Made by a program: the position numbers and the translations under genes. A stretch of 38,302 bases of DNA from Eubacterium sp. (lineage in GTDB: Bacteria; Bacillota; Clostridia; Lachnospirales; Lachnospiraceae): the NCBI GenBank assembly GCA_017433295.1, contig JAFRHL010000052.1, positions 1-38,302 of the forward strand, written 5' to 3'. This document shows, piece after piece, positions 1 through 7,455 of this stretch (its first letter is position 1; every line of letters starts with the position of its first letter). The notes under the pieces are model-generated. The model saw only the letters and a list, made by a program, of their open reading frames with translations, was not told the origin of the DNA and did no database searches.

Positions 1-103
1 AAATCAAATAATAGAACTATTTGCGTTCGAATAAAATTGTATCATATATCATTAAAATGTATAATTGTGTTATATAATATTGCAATTTACAGGAGGATGT
101 TAT

Positions 104-934
104 ATGTCTGATATTCGAGTCGTCATAGTGGACGATAATGAGAGGATACGGCAGTCATATGTCGATGCAATTTCCGGACAGAAGGATATGAAGGTGTCAG
201 GGGCTGCCGGTAATGGTCAGGAAGGGCTTGACCTGATCAAAGCCAGTAAACCGGATATTGTTATTCTGGATATTATCATGCCGAAAATGGACGGGCTGCA
301 GGTTATGGAGGAAATCAGGCAGACAGGAGGTCTGAACCCTGTGCCCAGAATAATCATAGTAACTGCCATGAACCGGGAAAATATCATTCAGGAAGCCCTT
401 CGGCTGGGAGCTGCCTGCGTTATGATCAAGCCTGCGGAGCCGGATACCCTGATACATAAAATAAGACAGATCCATTCGGGGCTTATCCTGTATGATCAAA
501 AGCCGGCACCTGAACCGGGAGCTGAAGGAATTCCGTCTGATAACAGCCGGTATCAGATGGAGCTCGTCATAACAGATATCATCCATGAGATCGGTGTGCC
601 GGCCCATATAAAAGGATATCATTACCTGAGAGATTCTATTATGATGGCTGTCACGGACATGGATATTCTGAATTCCATTACAAAACAACTTTACCCCACC
701 ATTGCTGCCAGGCACCACACCACGTCTTCCCGGGTAGAGAGGGCTATCCGGCATGCCATCGAGGTGGCATGGAACCGGGGCAAAATGGATACCATCAATG
801 AGCTTTTCGGTTATACCATCCAGGCGGGCAACGGAAAACCGACCAATTCAGAATTCATTGCCCTGATCGCCGATAAAATACGTCTTGAATACAAAAATGT
901 AATTGATTTCGATCAATTAGCGAGCACATTTTAA
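104..934 (+). CDS. spo0A: Sporulation response regulator Spo0A
   Basis: Master response regulator that binds 0A boxes and controls entry into sporulation; cytoplasmic, 276 aa. The N-terminal receiver (about residues 4-125) has the acidic pair Asp-Asp in VDDN, the phospho-acceptor Asp in [12 protein letters not shown], the conserved Thr in IIVTAMN and the Lys in MIKPAEP. After a linker, the C-terminal Spo0A domain (about 155-276) carries [12 protein letters not shown], the recognition helix [16 protein letters not shown] and KPTNSEFIA, all diagnostic of the family. The ATG at 104 is chosen because AGGAGG at 91-96 lies 7 nt upstream; an in-frame upstream start at 65 has no ribosome binding site. 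A paralogue follows 18 nt downstream, so the two are probably co-transcribed. The usual neighbour spoIVB would lie outside the window. Confidence 0.96.
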   Translation: MSDIRVVIVDDNERIRQSYVDAISGQKDMKVSGAAGNGQEGLDLIKASKPDIVILDIIMPKMDGLQVMEEIRQTGGLNPVPRIIIVTAMNRENIIQEALRLGAACVMIKPAEPDTLIHKIRQIHSGLILYDQKPAPEPGAEGIPSDNSRYQMELVITDIIHEIGVPAHIKGYHYLRDSIMMAVTDMDILNSITKQLYPTIAARHHTTSSRVERAIRHAIEVAWNRGKMDTINELFGYTIQAGNGKPTNSEFIALIADKIRLEYKNVIDFDQLASTF

Positions 935-952
935 ATAAAGGAGGAAAAGAGG

Positions 953-1816
953 ATGAGAGAGGAAACTTACCTGCAAAAAGATGCGCTTAGAATTCTCATA
1001 GCGGATAATTCCAGAAACTACTGTGATTCACTGAATGTATATCTGCGGCAGCAAAAGGGTGTTGCCTTTACAGAGATCGTTGACAACGGTCACGATGCCT
1101 GCAGCTTTATACTGAACAATAAACCTCAGGTCGTGCTGCTTGATGTTGTCCTTCCGAAACTGGATGGATTTTCTGTCATTGAAAAGACAAATTCCGTGCT
1201 GCCTGCTGAAGAGAGACCCGTCTTTGTGATCGTTTCATCCTTAGGCAATGAATCCATGATCGAGTGTGCTTGCAGGCTCGGTGTATCCTACTATGTGATG
1301 AAACCCTGCTCACCGGAGATCCTGACCAGGAGAGTCCTGCAGATCGCCGAGAAGAAAACAGGGAGATCAGAGGGTAGATCCACGGAGGAAGACCAGTCGA
1401 AAAATATGGCAAAAAGATTATCGGACCGGGAAAGAGAAAAGGGGCGAGATTATCAGGAGAACACACTGGAGACCGATATCACAGGCATCATAAGGGAAAT
1501 CGGTATTCCGGCCCATATTAAGGGCTATCAATATATACGGGAGGCCATTATGATGACCGTAAACGATATGAATCTTCTGAATTACATTACAAAGCTGCTT
1601 TACCCAACCATCGCCAAAAAGTACAGGACGACTTCCAGCAGTGTGGAAAGAGCCATCCGGCATGCCATTGAGGTGGCATGGAACCGGGGGAAGATAGACG
1701 TTCTGGAGGACCTGTTCGGGTATACGGTCAGTGCAGGAAAGGGCAAGCCCACCAATTCGGAGTTCATTGCCCTGATCGCGGACAAGCTCAGGCTGGAATA
1801 TCGTATGAGAGCATAG
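953..1816 (+). CDS. Spo0A paralogue with altered receiver pocket
   Basis: A second full-length Spo0A-type regulator, 287 aa, immediately downstream of spo0A with GGAGG just before its ATG. The C-terminal DNA-binding domain is nearly that of its neighbour ([47 protein letters not shown]), so it probably recognises a similar site. One recognition-helix residue differs: SSRVER in the first copy is SSSVER here. The receiver keeps the phospho-acceptor Asp ([11 protein letters not shown]), a Ser in place of the conserved Thr, and the Lys (YVMKPC). The usual Asp-Asp acidic pair is Asp-Asn (IADNSR), so Mg2+ binding and phosphorylation may be weakened or differently controlled. The interdomain linker is long and charged (about residues 135-175). 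It may be a modulator or competitor of Spo0A; that role is inference. Confidence 0.9.
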   Translation: MREETYLQKDALRILIADNSRNYCDSLNVYLRQQKGVAFTEIVDNGHDACSFILNNKPQVVLLDVVLPKLDGFSVIEKTNSVLPAEERPVFVIVSSLGNESMIECACRLGVSYYVMKPCSPEILTRRVLQIAEKKTGRSEGRSTEEDQSKNMAKRLSDREREKGRDYQENTLETDITGIIREIGIPAHIKGYQYIREAIMMTVNDMNLLNYITKLLYPTIAKKYRTTSSSVERAIRHAIEVAWNRGKIDVLEDLFGYTVSAGKGKPTNSEFIALIADKLRLEYRMRA

Positions 1817-1895
1817 TATTTTTTGCTGGCATATTCTCCGATAATAGGCTAAACTATAGATATCAGATCAACAAGCAACAAAGGAGAATATGCCT

Positions 1896-3332
1896 ATGAA
1901 AAAGATACTGTACGCAGCGGCGGAATGCGCTCCTTTTATCAAGACCGGCGGACTTGGAACAGTGGTGGGATCCGTGCCTGAGGTCCTTATTGATAAAGGC
2001 TATGATGTCAGGGTGGTTCTTCCTCTGTATGAGTGTATAGCCTGGGAATGGAAAGAGCAGATGACAAAGGTCCTGGATTTTCCTGTCCGTCTTGGCTGGC
2101 GGCTGCAGCCGGCAGCTTTATATGAATTCAGATATTACGGAGTTTTGCATTACTTTATTGGAAATGACTTTTATTTTTCCGGCGACAGTCCATATTCCGA
2201 CATATGGCTGGATGTCGAGAAGTTCAGCTTTTTTGCCAAAGCAGTCCTGGAACTGCCGGCATATCTGGACTATGATCCTGAGGTGATCCACTGTCATGAC
2301 TGGCATACAGGACTCATTCCCGTTTATCTTCGCACCGAATATGCCGGGAATCCTTTTTATCAGCATATCCGCACGGTTATGACCATCCATAACCTGAAAT
2401 TTCAGGGACAGACCCCGCTGGATCATTTTAAGGATGCTTCCGGCCTGCCCGATGACCTGTTCACCTATGATAAGCTGGAATACTACGGATGCGGGAACAT
2501 GCTTAAGGGAGGTCTGGCCTTTGCGGACCGGATCACAACGGTGAGTGACACCTATGCCCGGGAGATCATGTGCCCGGAGTATGGGGAGGGCCTGGACGGA
2601 CTGTTAAAATACAGGGAAGAGGATGTATCCGGGATCGTGAACGGTATTGATGCCCGGATCTATGATCCCTGCACAGACCCCAACATCTGTGCCCGGTATG
2701 ATGTTCATTCATTCCACGGGGCAAAAAAGATCAATAAGAAAGATCTGCAGCAGCGGACCGGAATGCCTGAAGAAGATGACATATTTACCATAGCCATTAT
2801 TTCAAGACTGACAGAGCAGAAAGGACTGGAGCTCCTTTTACCGGTCCTTGACAGCATCCTTGAAGAACGTATCCAGTTCTATGTACTGGGAGGGGGAGAA
2901 GAACGTTTTCAGGAAATGTTCCTTCAAGCCAGGGAAAGGTATCCGGAGAAGATATTTGTACAGTTTAATTATAATGATCCCATGGCCAAGAAAATGTATG
3001 CAGGCTGTGACGCGGTGCTGATGCCGTCGCTCTTTGAGCCCTGCGGCCTCTGCCAGCTTATGGCCTTCCGCTACGGAACGGTGCCGGTGGTAAGACTTAC
3101 CGGGGGACTGGTGGATACAGTCAGGCCCTACAGTCAGAAAAAGGGGATCAGCAACGGGTTCGGTTTTGAAGAGTACAGCCCGGAGGCCCTTCTGCATACA
3201 TTAAATGAAGCTGTATCGCTTTTCTATATGAAGCCCAGAGCCTTTACGGGCATTGCCAGAAGGTGCATGCAGGAAGACTATTCCTGGGAGCGGCAGTCGG
3301 AAGGCTATATCAGATTGTATGAAGGACTGTGA
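1896..3332 (+). CDS. glgA: Glycogen synthase (ADP-glucose type)
   Basis: Transfers glucose from a nucleotide-sugar donor, by family ADP-glucose, to the growing alpha-1,4-glucan; cytoplasmic GT5 enzyme of 478 aa, the normal bacterial length. The N-terminal GT5 domain opens with the substrate-binding KTGGLGTVVGSVPE loop, followed by HCHDWHTG and TIHNLKFQG. The C-terminal GT-B half has ISRLTEQKGLELL and the nucleotide-sugar site SLFEPCGLCQLMAFRYGTVP with the paired glutamates. GGAG at 1883-1886 is 9 nt before the ATG at 1896 but only 3 nt before another in-frame ATG at 1890, so the later start is preferred. Other glycogen genes are not adjacent. It ends in a hairpin shared with rqcH. Confidence 0.95.
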   Translation: MKKILYAAAECAPFIKTGGLGTVVGSVPEVLIDKGYDVRVVLPLYECIAWEWKEQMTKVLDFPVRLGWRLQPAALYEFRYYGVLHYFIGNDFYFSGDSPYSDIWLDVEKFSFFAKAVLELPAYLDYDPEVIHCHDWHTGLIPVYLRTEYAGNPFYQHIRTVMTIHNLKFQGQTPLDHFKDASGLPDDLFTYDKLEYYGCGNMLKGGLAFADRITTVSDTYAREIMCPEYGEGLDGLLKYREEDVSGIVNGIDARIYDPCTDPNICARYDVHSFHGAKKINKKDLQQRTGMPEEDDIFTIAIISRLTEQKGLELLLPVLDSILEERIQFYVLGGGEERFQEMFLQARERYPEKIFVQFNYNDPMAKKMYAGCDAVLMPSLFEPCGLCQLMAFRYGTVPVVRLTGGLVDTVRPYSQKKGISNGFGFEEYSPEALLHTLNEAVSLFYMKPRAFTGIARRCMQEDYSWERQSEGYIRLYEGL

Positions 3333-3349
3333 TAAAATATACGTAAAAG

Positions 3350-3416
3350 GGCTGCCGTACCAGGTGATGGTGTCCTGCGTGCGCAGGTCAGGTCACCCGG
3401 TGCGGCAGCCTGTTTT
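3350..3416. terminator. Bidirectional hairpin terminator between glgA and rqcH
   Basis: The arm at 3350-3367 pairs with 3393-3410 over about 18 bp with one wobble and one mismatch. An inner hairpin lies at 3374-3387 (CCTGCG, two-base loop, CGCAGG). A short T-rich run (TGTTTTG) follows on the plus strand. The two flanking genes converge here, so it probably stops both. Confidence 0.75.
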
Positions 3417-3417
3417 G

Positions 3418-5157
3418 TCATAGTTCCCGGATCCCGCTGATATCCGGTTCGATACTCATGGAGTAATTAGTGTGATAGATTACAAATCCGGGCATGGCAT
3501 GGGGAGGTTTCTTCAGGTTGCGGCGCTCGGTATAATCGATCTCCACCTTGGGAGCATTTTTCCCTTTGGAGTAGTATGCCGCCAGCCGGGCTGCTTCCTC
3601 ATAGGTCCTGTCCGGAAGTTCATCCGCCGTCTCCAGCTTCACGATCACGTGGGAACCGGCCATCTTTTTGGCGTGGAACCACATATCCTTCCCATTGGCA
3701 AATTTGAAGGTCAGCTCATCGTTCTGAAAGTTGTTTTTTCCCACATACATATGGAATCCGTCCGATGAAATATAATGGAAGGGCTTGCTTTTTCCCAGTG
3801 AACGGCCCTTCTTTTGCCCGTGACGTTTCATATAGTGGCATTCCACCAGTTCTTCCTTGATCATCTGAAGATCATTTTCATCCCGGGCAATTTCCAGCGC
3901 ATTACTGATTGATTCCAGATGCTTAAGCTGGGCGCTGGTCTCCTCCACCAGGGTGGTCAATGCTTCCCAGGTTCTTTTCAGCTTATTATAACGGTCAAAA
4001 TACTTATTTGCATTTTCCATGGCCGTAAGCTGGGGATCCAGGGGAATCGTGATCTCCTTATTATCATAGTAGTTCACACAGGTGAGCTTCCTGTCTCCCG
4101 GACCGGCGCTGTATCCATAAGTATGCAGCAGCTCTCCGTAGATTCTGTATTTTTCCCTTTTATCCGTATCTTTAAGCTGTTTCCTCTGGAGGTCATATTT
4201 TCTGGCAGTACGCTCCAGAGCATTCTGAACGATACGCCGCAGATAGGCACCCTTCTGCCGGATCCTGGCAACCAGCTCCTTTTCCGAATAAAATGTTTCA
4301 AGGACTTCAGAGATCGTGGCAAAAGATTTTGCCTCAAGGTCCTGAAACATGGTTAATTCAATGGATGAAAAGTCCACCGGCTCCTTTCCCCTGTAAATAA
4401 TATTCGGTCTGAAAGAATGATCATCAACCTGGCCTGAAAGACGTACCAGTTCCCCATATAAACCGGTCTGGTCATCTTCAGTAAGAGAGGAGACCGGAGC
4501 ATCGGTGTCGATCCCTGCCCGGCAGGCCACTTCGCCTGCCACGAGAGGACTGATCCCCCGTATGGAACTGTAGATGGCTTTCTGAACGGAGGATGGCTTT
4601 TTCAGAAGAACCCTCTCCATCCAGTCTGTATTCAGCTGGTCCAGAGGAATCTTCCCCTGATCAGGGGGAGTTACATATTCTCTCCCAGGCAGTACTTCCC
4701 GGACAGAGCTGATCTGATGAGAGATATGCTTAATACTGTCAATGATCATCCCCTTATCGTCGGCAAAAATAATATTGCTGTGCTTGCCCATGAGCTCAAC
4801 GATCAGACGCTTGCCGCATACATCCCCCAGCTCGTTTAGGTGTTCTATGGAGATTTCAATAATACGGTCCATCCCGGGCTGGCAGACTCCGGTGATTCTC
4901 CCGTTGGTGATATGCTTGCGAAGAAGCATACAGAAATTCGGCGCCGTCATGGGGTTGCTCTTGTTTTTGCCGGTAAAGTAGACCAGAGGGAGTCCCGCAC
5001 TGGCAGAAAGAAGCAGCCGGTAAGTTTCCTTATGGTTTTTAATGATAAGCAGCAGTTCATCCGTTTCCGGCTGGTATATTTTATAAATCCGGCCTCCCGT
5101 AAGAAGCCGGCTCATATCATAAACGATATTGGCAATCACAATACCATCAAAGGCCAT
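3418..5157 (-). CDS. rqcH: Ribosome quality control factor RqcH (NFACT family)
   Basis: Bacterial Rqc2/NEMF homologue, older name fibronectin-binding protein A. In Bacillus it binds stalled 50S subunits carrying peptidyl-tRNA and adds C-terminal alanine tails that mark the chain for proteolysis. It has an NFACT-N domain at the start (MAFDGIVIAN), a central helical and coiled-coil region (about 270-430) and a C-terminal NFACT-R domain with DMWFHAKKMAGSHVIV. Counting from the chosen start, Asp97-Arg98 (GMDRIIEI) fall exactly at the DR motif needed for Ala-tailing in B. subtilis RqcH. The start at 5157 lies 8 nt after AGGAGG; an in-frame ATG two codons earlier is too close to it. Length 579 aa is normal. 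A strong promoter lies at 5226-5255. Confidence 0.95.
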   Translation of the reverse strand: MAFDGIVIANIVYDMSRLLTGGRIYKIYQPETDELLLIIKNHKETYRLLLSASAGLPLVYFTGKNKSNPMTAPNFCMLLRKHITNGRITGVCQPGMDRIIEISIEHLNELGDVCGKRLIVELMGKHSNIIFADDKGMIIDSIKHISHQISSVREVLPGREYVTPPDQGKIPLDQLNTDWMERVLLKKPSSVQKAIYSSIRGISPLVAGEVACRAGIDTDAPVSSLTEDDQTGLYGELVRLSGQVDDHSFRPNIIYRGKEPVDFSSIELTMFQDLEAKSFATISEVLETFYSEKELVARIRQKGAYLRRIVQNALERTARKYDLQRKQLKDTDKREKYRIYGELLHTYGYSAGPGDRKLTCVNYYDNKEITIPLDPQLTAMENANKYFDRYNKLKRTWEALTTLVEETSAQLKHLESISNALEIARDENDLQMIKEELVECHYMKRHGQKKGRSLGKSKPFHYISSDGFHMYVGKNNFQNDELTFKFANGKDMWFHAKKMAGSHVIVKLETADELPDRTYEEAARLAAYYSKGKNAPKVEIDYTERRNLKKPPHAMPGFVIYHTNYSMSIEPDISGIREL

Positions 5158-5225
5158 GGTCATATCCTCCTGTATCTATGTCAGCTTTGTGGATACCTTG
5201 TTTACGCGCGACTCAGAATTGTAGT

Positions 5226-5255
5226 ATTATATCATAGAGTACAGGGGAGTGTCAA
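5226..5255 (-). promoter_or_regulatory. Sigma-A type promoter for rqcH
   Basis: Reading the minus strand, TTGACA (5255-5250) is followed after 18 bp by TATAAT (5231-5226), preceded by the extended -10 dinucleotide as TGATATAAT. Both hexamers match consensus. The start point would be near 5219, leaving about a 60-nt leader before rqcH. The -35 sits at the outer edge of the large inverted repeat. Confidence 0.8.
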
Positions 5256-5288
5256 AATGTTGATTTGTGGGGGTGTTTTATTATTCTA

Positions 5289-5431
5289 CATACAGACACC
5301 GGAAGAGGCCTATAAATCTCCCCAGGTTCCGTTCCTCCTCGGAAAACGACGTTATATGGCAGTTCTTGTTTTTTGATTTCCTGCGGTGCAAAGTCACCTG
5401 TGGAGATTTATAGGCCCCTTCCGGCTGTATG
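5289..5431 (-). repeat. Hairpin element, copy 1 (candidate structured RNA)
   Basis: A near-perfect stem pairs 5299-5321 with 5402-5424, extended by CATACAG at 5289-5295 with CTGTATG at 5425-5431 around a 3-nt bulge. It encloses the conserved core of about 77 nt. The single imperfect pair in the 23-bp stem is A opposite C read on the plus strand but U opposite G on the minus strand, which favours minus-strand RNA. No transcript, terminator or known RNA family could be assigned. Confidence 0.5.
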
Positions 5432-5610
5432 CCGGATAGAAAAGCAAAAACTCCGGTCATATCTTTCTCTGAATTCGTCCTATCATCGGCTCAGGGCAGA
5501 TAAGAATAGAAATTAAAAAAATATATCTGCCCGCATCCGGAATTTACGAACCGTATATACCATATCCTCTCCCTGTTACCCAAACAGAAAAATCGGGCTG
5601 GTTTTCCTTT

Positions 5611-5763
5611 GTCAGCCATAAACAGCAGCAGAGGGGGCCAATATGTCTGAAAGTGACTTTGCACCGCAGGAAATCAAAAAACAGCAACCGCCATTTAACT
5701 TCAATTTCCGAGGAGCAACGGAACTTGCAGACATATATGCCCCCTCTGCTGCGTTTACCTGGC
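5611..5763 (+). repeat. Hairpin element, copy 2 (candidate structured RNA)
   Basis: The stem pairs 5627-5649 with 5728-5752 through a small internal loop, and pairing extends through TAAAC/GTTTA and GCC/GGC out to about 5614 and 5763. It encloses the same core as copy 1 in the opposite orientation. The stem bases differ completely from those of copy 1 yet still pair. If both copies are RNAs of one family, this one reads on the plus strand. Confidence 0.5.
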
Positions 5764-5793
5764 AAAACCAAAAACACCCCTACAAATCAACAT

Positions 5794-5822
5794 TTGTAAA
5801 ATCCCCATACCTGCGTTACAAT
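5794..5822 (+). promoter_or_regulatory. Candidate promoter for the sigma-factor operon
   Basis: TTGTAA (5794-5799) and TACAAT (5817-5822) are separated by exactly 17 bp. The -35 lies at the right-hand edge of the inverted repeat, mirroring the rqcH promoter at the left edge. Confidence 0.6.
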
Positions 5823-5925
5823 ACATCAAAGGAAAGAACACTGCAACATATTAAGCGAAATAATTGTTTATATAATATAATTGTTCATTGCCCATGAACA
5901 GTTATCAGTTAACAGGTATATTATT

Positions 5926-6567
5926 ATGATAATCAATCATTTTATCTGCATCCCCTTTGCCGGGATGGGAAGACAGAGCATGGGCCTGCGGCCCCTTAAC
6001 GGAGCCGCTCATTCCAGGGCTTCGGGAGGCGGCAGCTCCAGCGGATCGGGCGGCAGTCCGTATATTTCCGGCGGCAACTCCGGGGCAGGGGATGTCCGGG
6101 AGAATGCTGCAAGGATGCTGGATCAGTATGGGAACAGGATTATGAGACTTGCATATTCCTATCTGCACAATATGTCTGATGCAGAGGATATTTTGCAGGA
6201 CACGCTGATTCAGTACATAAAACACCAGCCATATTTTGCGACACCTTCTAAGGAGAAAGCATGGCTTTTTACGGTGGCGGCTAATCTGAGCAAAAATAAG
6301 ATTAAATATAATCAGCTCCGGGAAACCGATGAACTGGAAGATTCCCTGATACAGGAAGAGAGGGAAGACCTGTCCCTGGTGTGGACTGCGGTGAAAGAAC
6401 TACCGCCTAAGTACAGGGAGGCAATCCACCTGTTCTATTATGAGGGTTATTCAGTAAAAGAAATTGCCCGGATATTACATCGTAATGAGTCCACAGTCCG
6501 GTCTGACCTGCGTCGGGGCAGGGAGAGACTGAGAACCATATTGGAGGAGGCCTACGATTTTGAGTAA
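5926..6567 (+). CDS. ECF-type RNA polymerase sigma factor
   Basis: Group IV sigma-70 factor that would redirect RNA polymerase to a stress or envelope regulon. Region 2 is visible as RIMRLAYSYLHNMSDAEDIL with QDTLIQYIKH. Region 4 is visible as LPPKYREAIHLFYYEGYSVK with EIARILHRNESTVRSDL. The N-terminal part before region 2 is unusual: a Ser/Gly-rich low-complexity stretch (SGGGSSSGSGGSPYISGGNSG). The start is uncertain. An in-frame TTG lies at 5881 and ATGs at 5926, 5965, 5980 and 6116, none with a strong ribosome binding site. The ATG at 5926 (213 aa) is a compromise; if 6116 is used, the low-complexity segment is not translated. It overlaps the next gene by 8 nt, the usual arrangement of sigma and anti-sigma pairs. 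Confidence 0.85.
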   Translation: MIINHFICIPFAGMGRQSMGLRPLNGAAHSRASGGGSSSGSGGSPYISGGNSGAGDVRENAARMLDQYGNRIMRLAYSYLHNMSDAEDILQDTLIQYIKHQPYFATPSKEKAWLFTVAANLSKNKIKYNQLRETDELEDSLIQEEREDLSLVWTAVKELPPKYREAIHLFYYEGYSVKEIARILHRNESTVRSDLRRGRERLRTILEEAYDFE

Positions 6568-7315
6568 ATATGATCAGATCATGGATAGAATCGAGCTCTC
6601 GGAGGAAGCGAAGAAACGTATTTTGAAGAGCACCTCAAAAGCCGCAGAGCAATATTCCGGAAGAACAGCAGGTAAACATGGAATTATGAAAGGACTGGCA
6701 ATGGTGGCCTGTTTTGTGCTGCTTATAACAGGGTCGGTCTGTGTACAGTATTTTATAAAACCCAAATCTGATTTGAAACAGATGGCTGCCGAAGAGGACA
6801 GATATGTTGAGAACGAGGACCTGGAAGGGGCGGGAGCAAATGGTCTGAAGGCAGAAGGAGTAAACCCCCCGGAAGCAGAAGAAGCGGGCAATCCGGAAGC
6901 AGAGGAAGCGGACAATCCGGAAGAAGAAGCGGAGAATGCAGCACCGGCCCGGACGGAGATGGCTTCCGCGGAGGATCTTAGTAAAAAACTGGGATTTGAA
7001 ATCAGTGATTTATCACAGTTGAAAGCCAGGTCCCTGGATACCGGGTATTATGCTTATGACCAGGGGATGGGTGAGATCCTCTACCATATGGAAGACGGCG
7101 TTATATGTTACCGGAAATCCCGGGGAAAGGAAGATAATTCCGGTGTTTATACTGACTATCCCTGGAAGACCGAAATAAAAAATAAAAAAGAAATTATCAC
7201 CTTAAAAGGGCAGGATGGTCTTTATGAACTTGCAGTTTGGCAGTCGGAAGGCTTTTCAAGTTCCCTTTATCTGGAAAAAGGAAAAGAGATCGAGTGGTGG
7301 GAAGAACTCTTTTAA
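6560..7315 (+). CDS. Putative membrane anti-sigma factor
   Basis: 251 aa, probably the regulator of the preceding sigma factor, inferred from the overlap and topology rather than a recognised anti-sigma motif. A short cytoplasmic N-terminus (residues 1-43, beginning MSKYDQIMDRIELSEEAKKR) precedes one membrane segment (about 45-66, GLAMVACFVLLITGSVCVQY). An acidic linker follows with imperfect repeats of NPEAEEAD type (about 95-128). The C-terminal domain of about 115 residues, presumably outside the cell, resembles DUF4367-type sensory domains only loosely. The start codon is TTG at 6560, 9 nt after AGGAGG (6545-6550). That site lies inside the sigma gene, so translation is likely coupled. 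Confidence 0.75.
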   Translation: MSKYDQIMDRIELSEEAKKRILKSTSKAAEQYSGRTAGKHGIMKGLAMVACFVLLITGSVCVQYFIKPKSDLKQMAAEEDRYVENEDLEGAGANGLKAEGVNPPEAEEAGNPEAEEADNPEEEAENAAPARTEMASAEDLSKKLGFEISDLSQLKARSLDTGYYAYDQGMGEILYHMEDGVICYRKSRGKEDNSGVYTDYPWKTEIKNKKEIITLKGQDGLYELAVWQSEGFSSSLYLEKGKEIEWWEELF

Positions 7316-7386
7316 ACTTTAAATCAATTATTGATTAATCCTTGATTAAGTGATAGTATATTCTAGACAAATTATAAATCTGGTAT

Positions 7387-7420
7387 AGGTATCAGCTGTT
7401 AAAAAAAGAAGGTGATACCT
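7387..7420. repeat. Inverted repeat upstream of the F420-ligase-like gene
   Basis: AGGTATCA (7387-7394) and TGATACCT (7413-7420) form a perfect 8-bp inverted repeat around an 18-nt A-rich centre. It lies about 35 nt before the start codon at 7456. It could be a repressor operator or an mRNA hairpin. Confidence 0.45.
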
Positions 7421-7455
7421 GTGTTTTATGCATTTTTATTAAAGGAAAGTATATT

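Larger units (their letters stand above)
5244..5808. repeat. Large imperfect inverted-repeat element in the rqcH/sigma-factor intergenic region
   Basis: The two ends are inverted copies: 5255-5279 matches the reverse complement of 5771-5795 with one mismatch, and weaker similarity extends out to about 5244 and 5808. Further in, 5323-5399 matches the reverse complement of 5652-5727 at about 85 percent by eye, including a block of 31 identical bases. A small inverted repeat (5487-5495 with 5523-5531, GGGCAGATA) sits near the centre. No convincing ORF lies inside. It may be a non-autonomous mobile element, an invertible segment, or a duplicated regulatory element. It accounts for most of the gene-free stretch 5158-5925. 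Confidence 0.7.

Noticed and set aside
1-103. Possible sigma-H promoter or 0A box upstream of spo0A
   Set aside because: The AT-rich sequence has a TATAAT at 73-78 but no convincing -35, sigma-H pair or 0A box at acceptable spacing.
1817-1895. Possible promoter for glgA
   Set aside because: TTGCTG and several -10-like hexamers occur, but none with suitable spacing.
5643-5897. 84-codon plus-strand frame inside the inverted-repeat element
   Set aside because: It has no ribosome binding site, it overlaps hairpin copy 2, and base pairing rather than coding explains the conservation.
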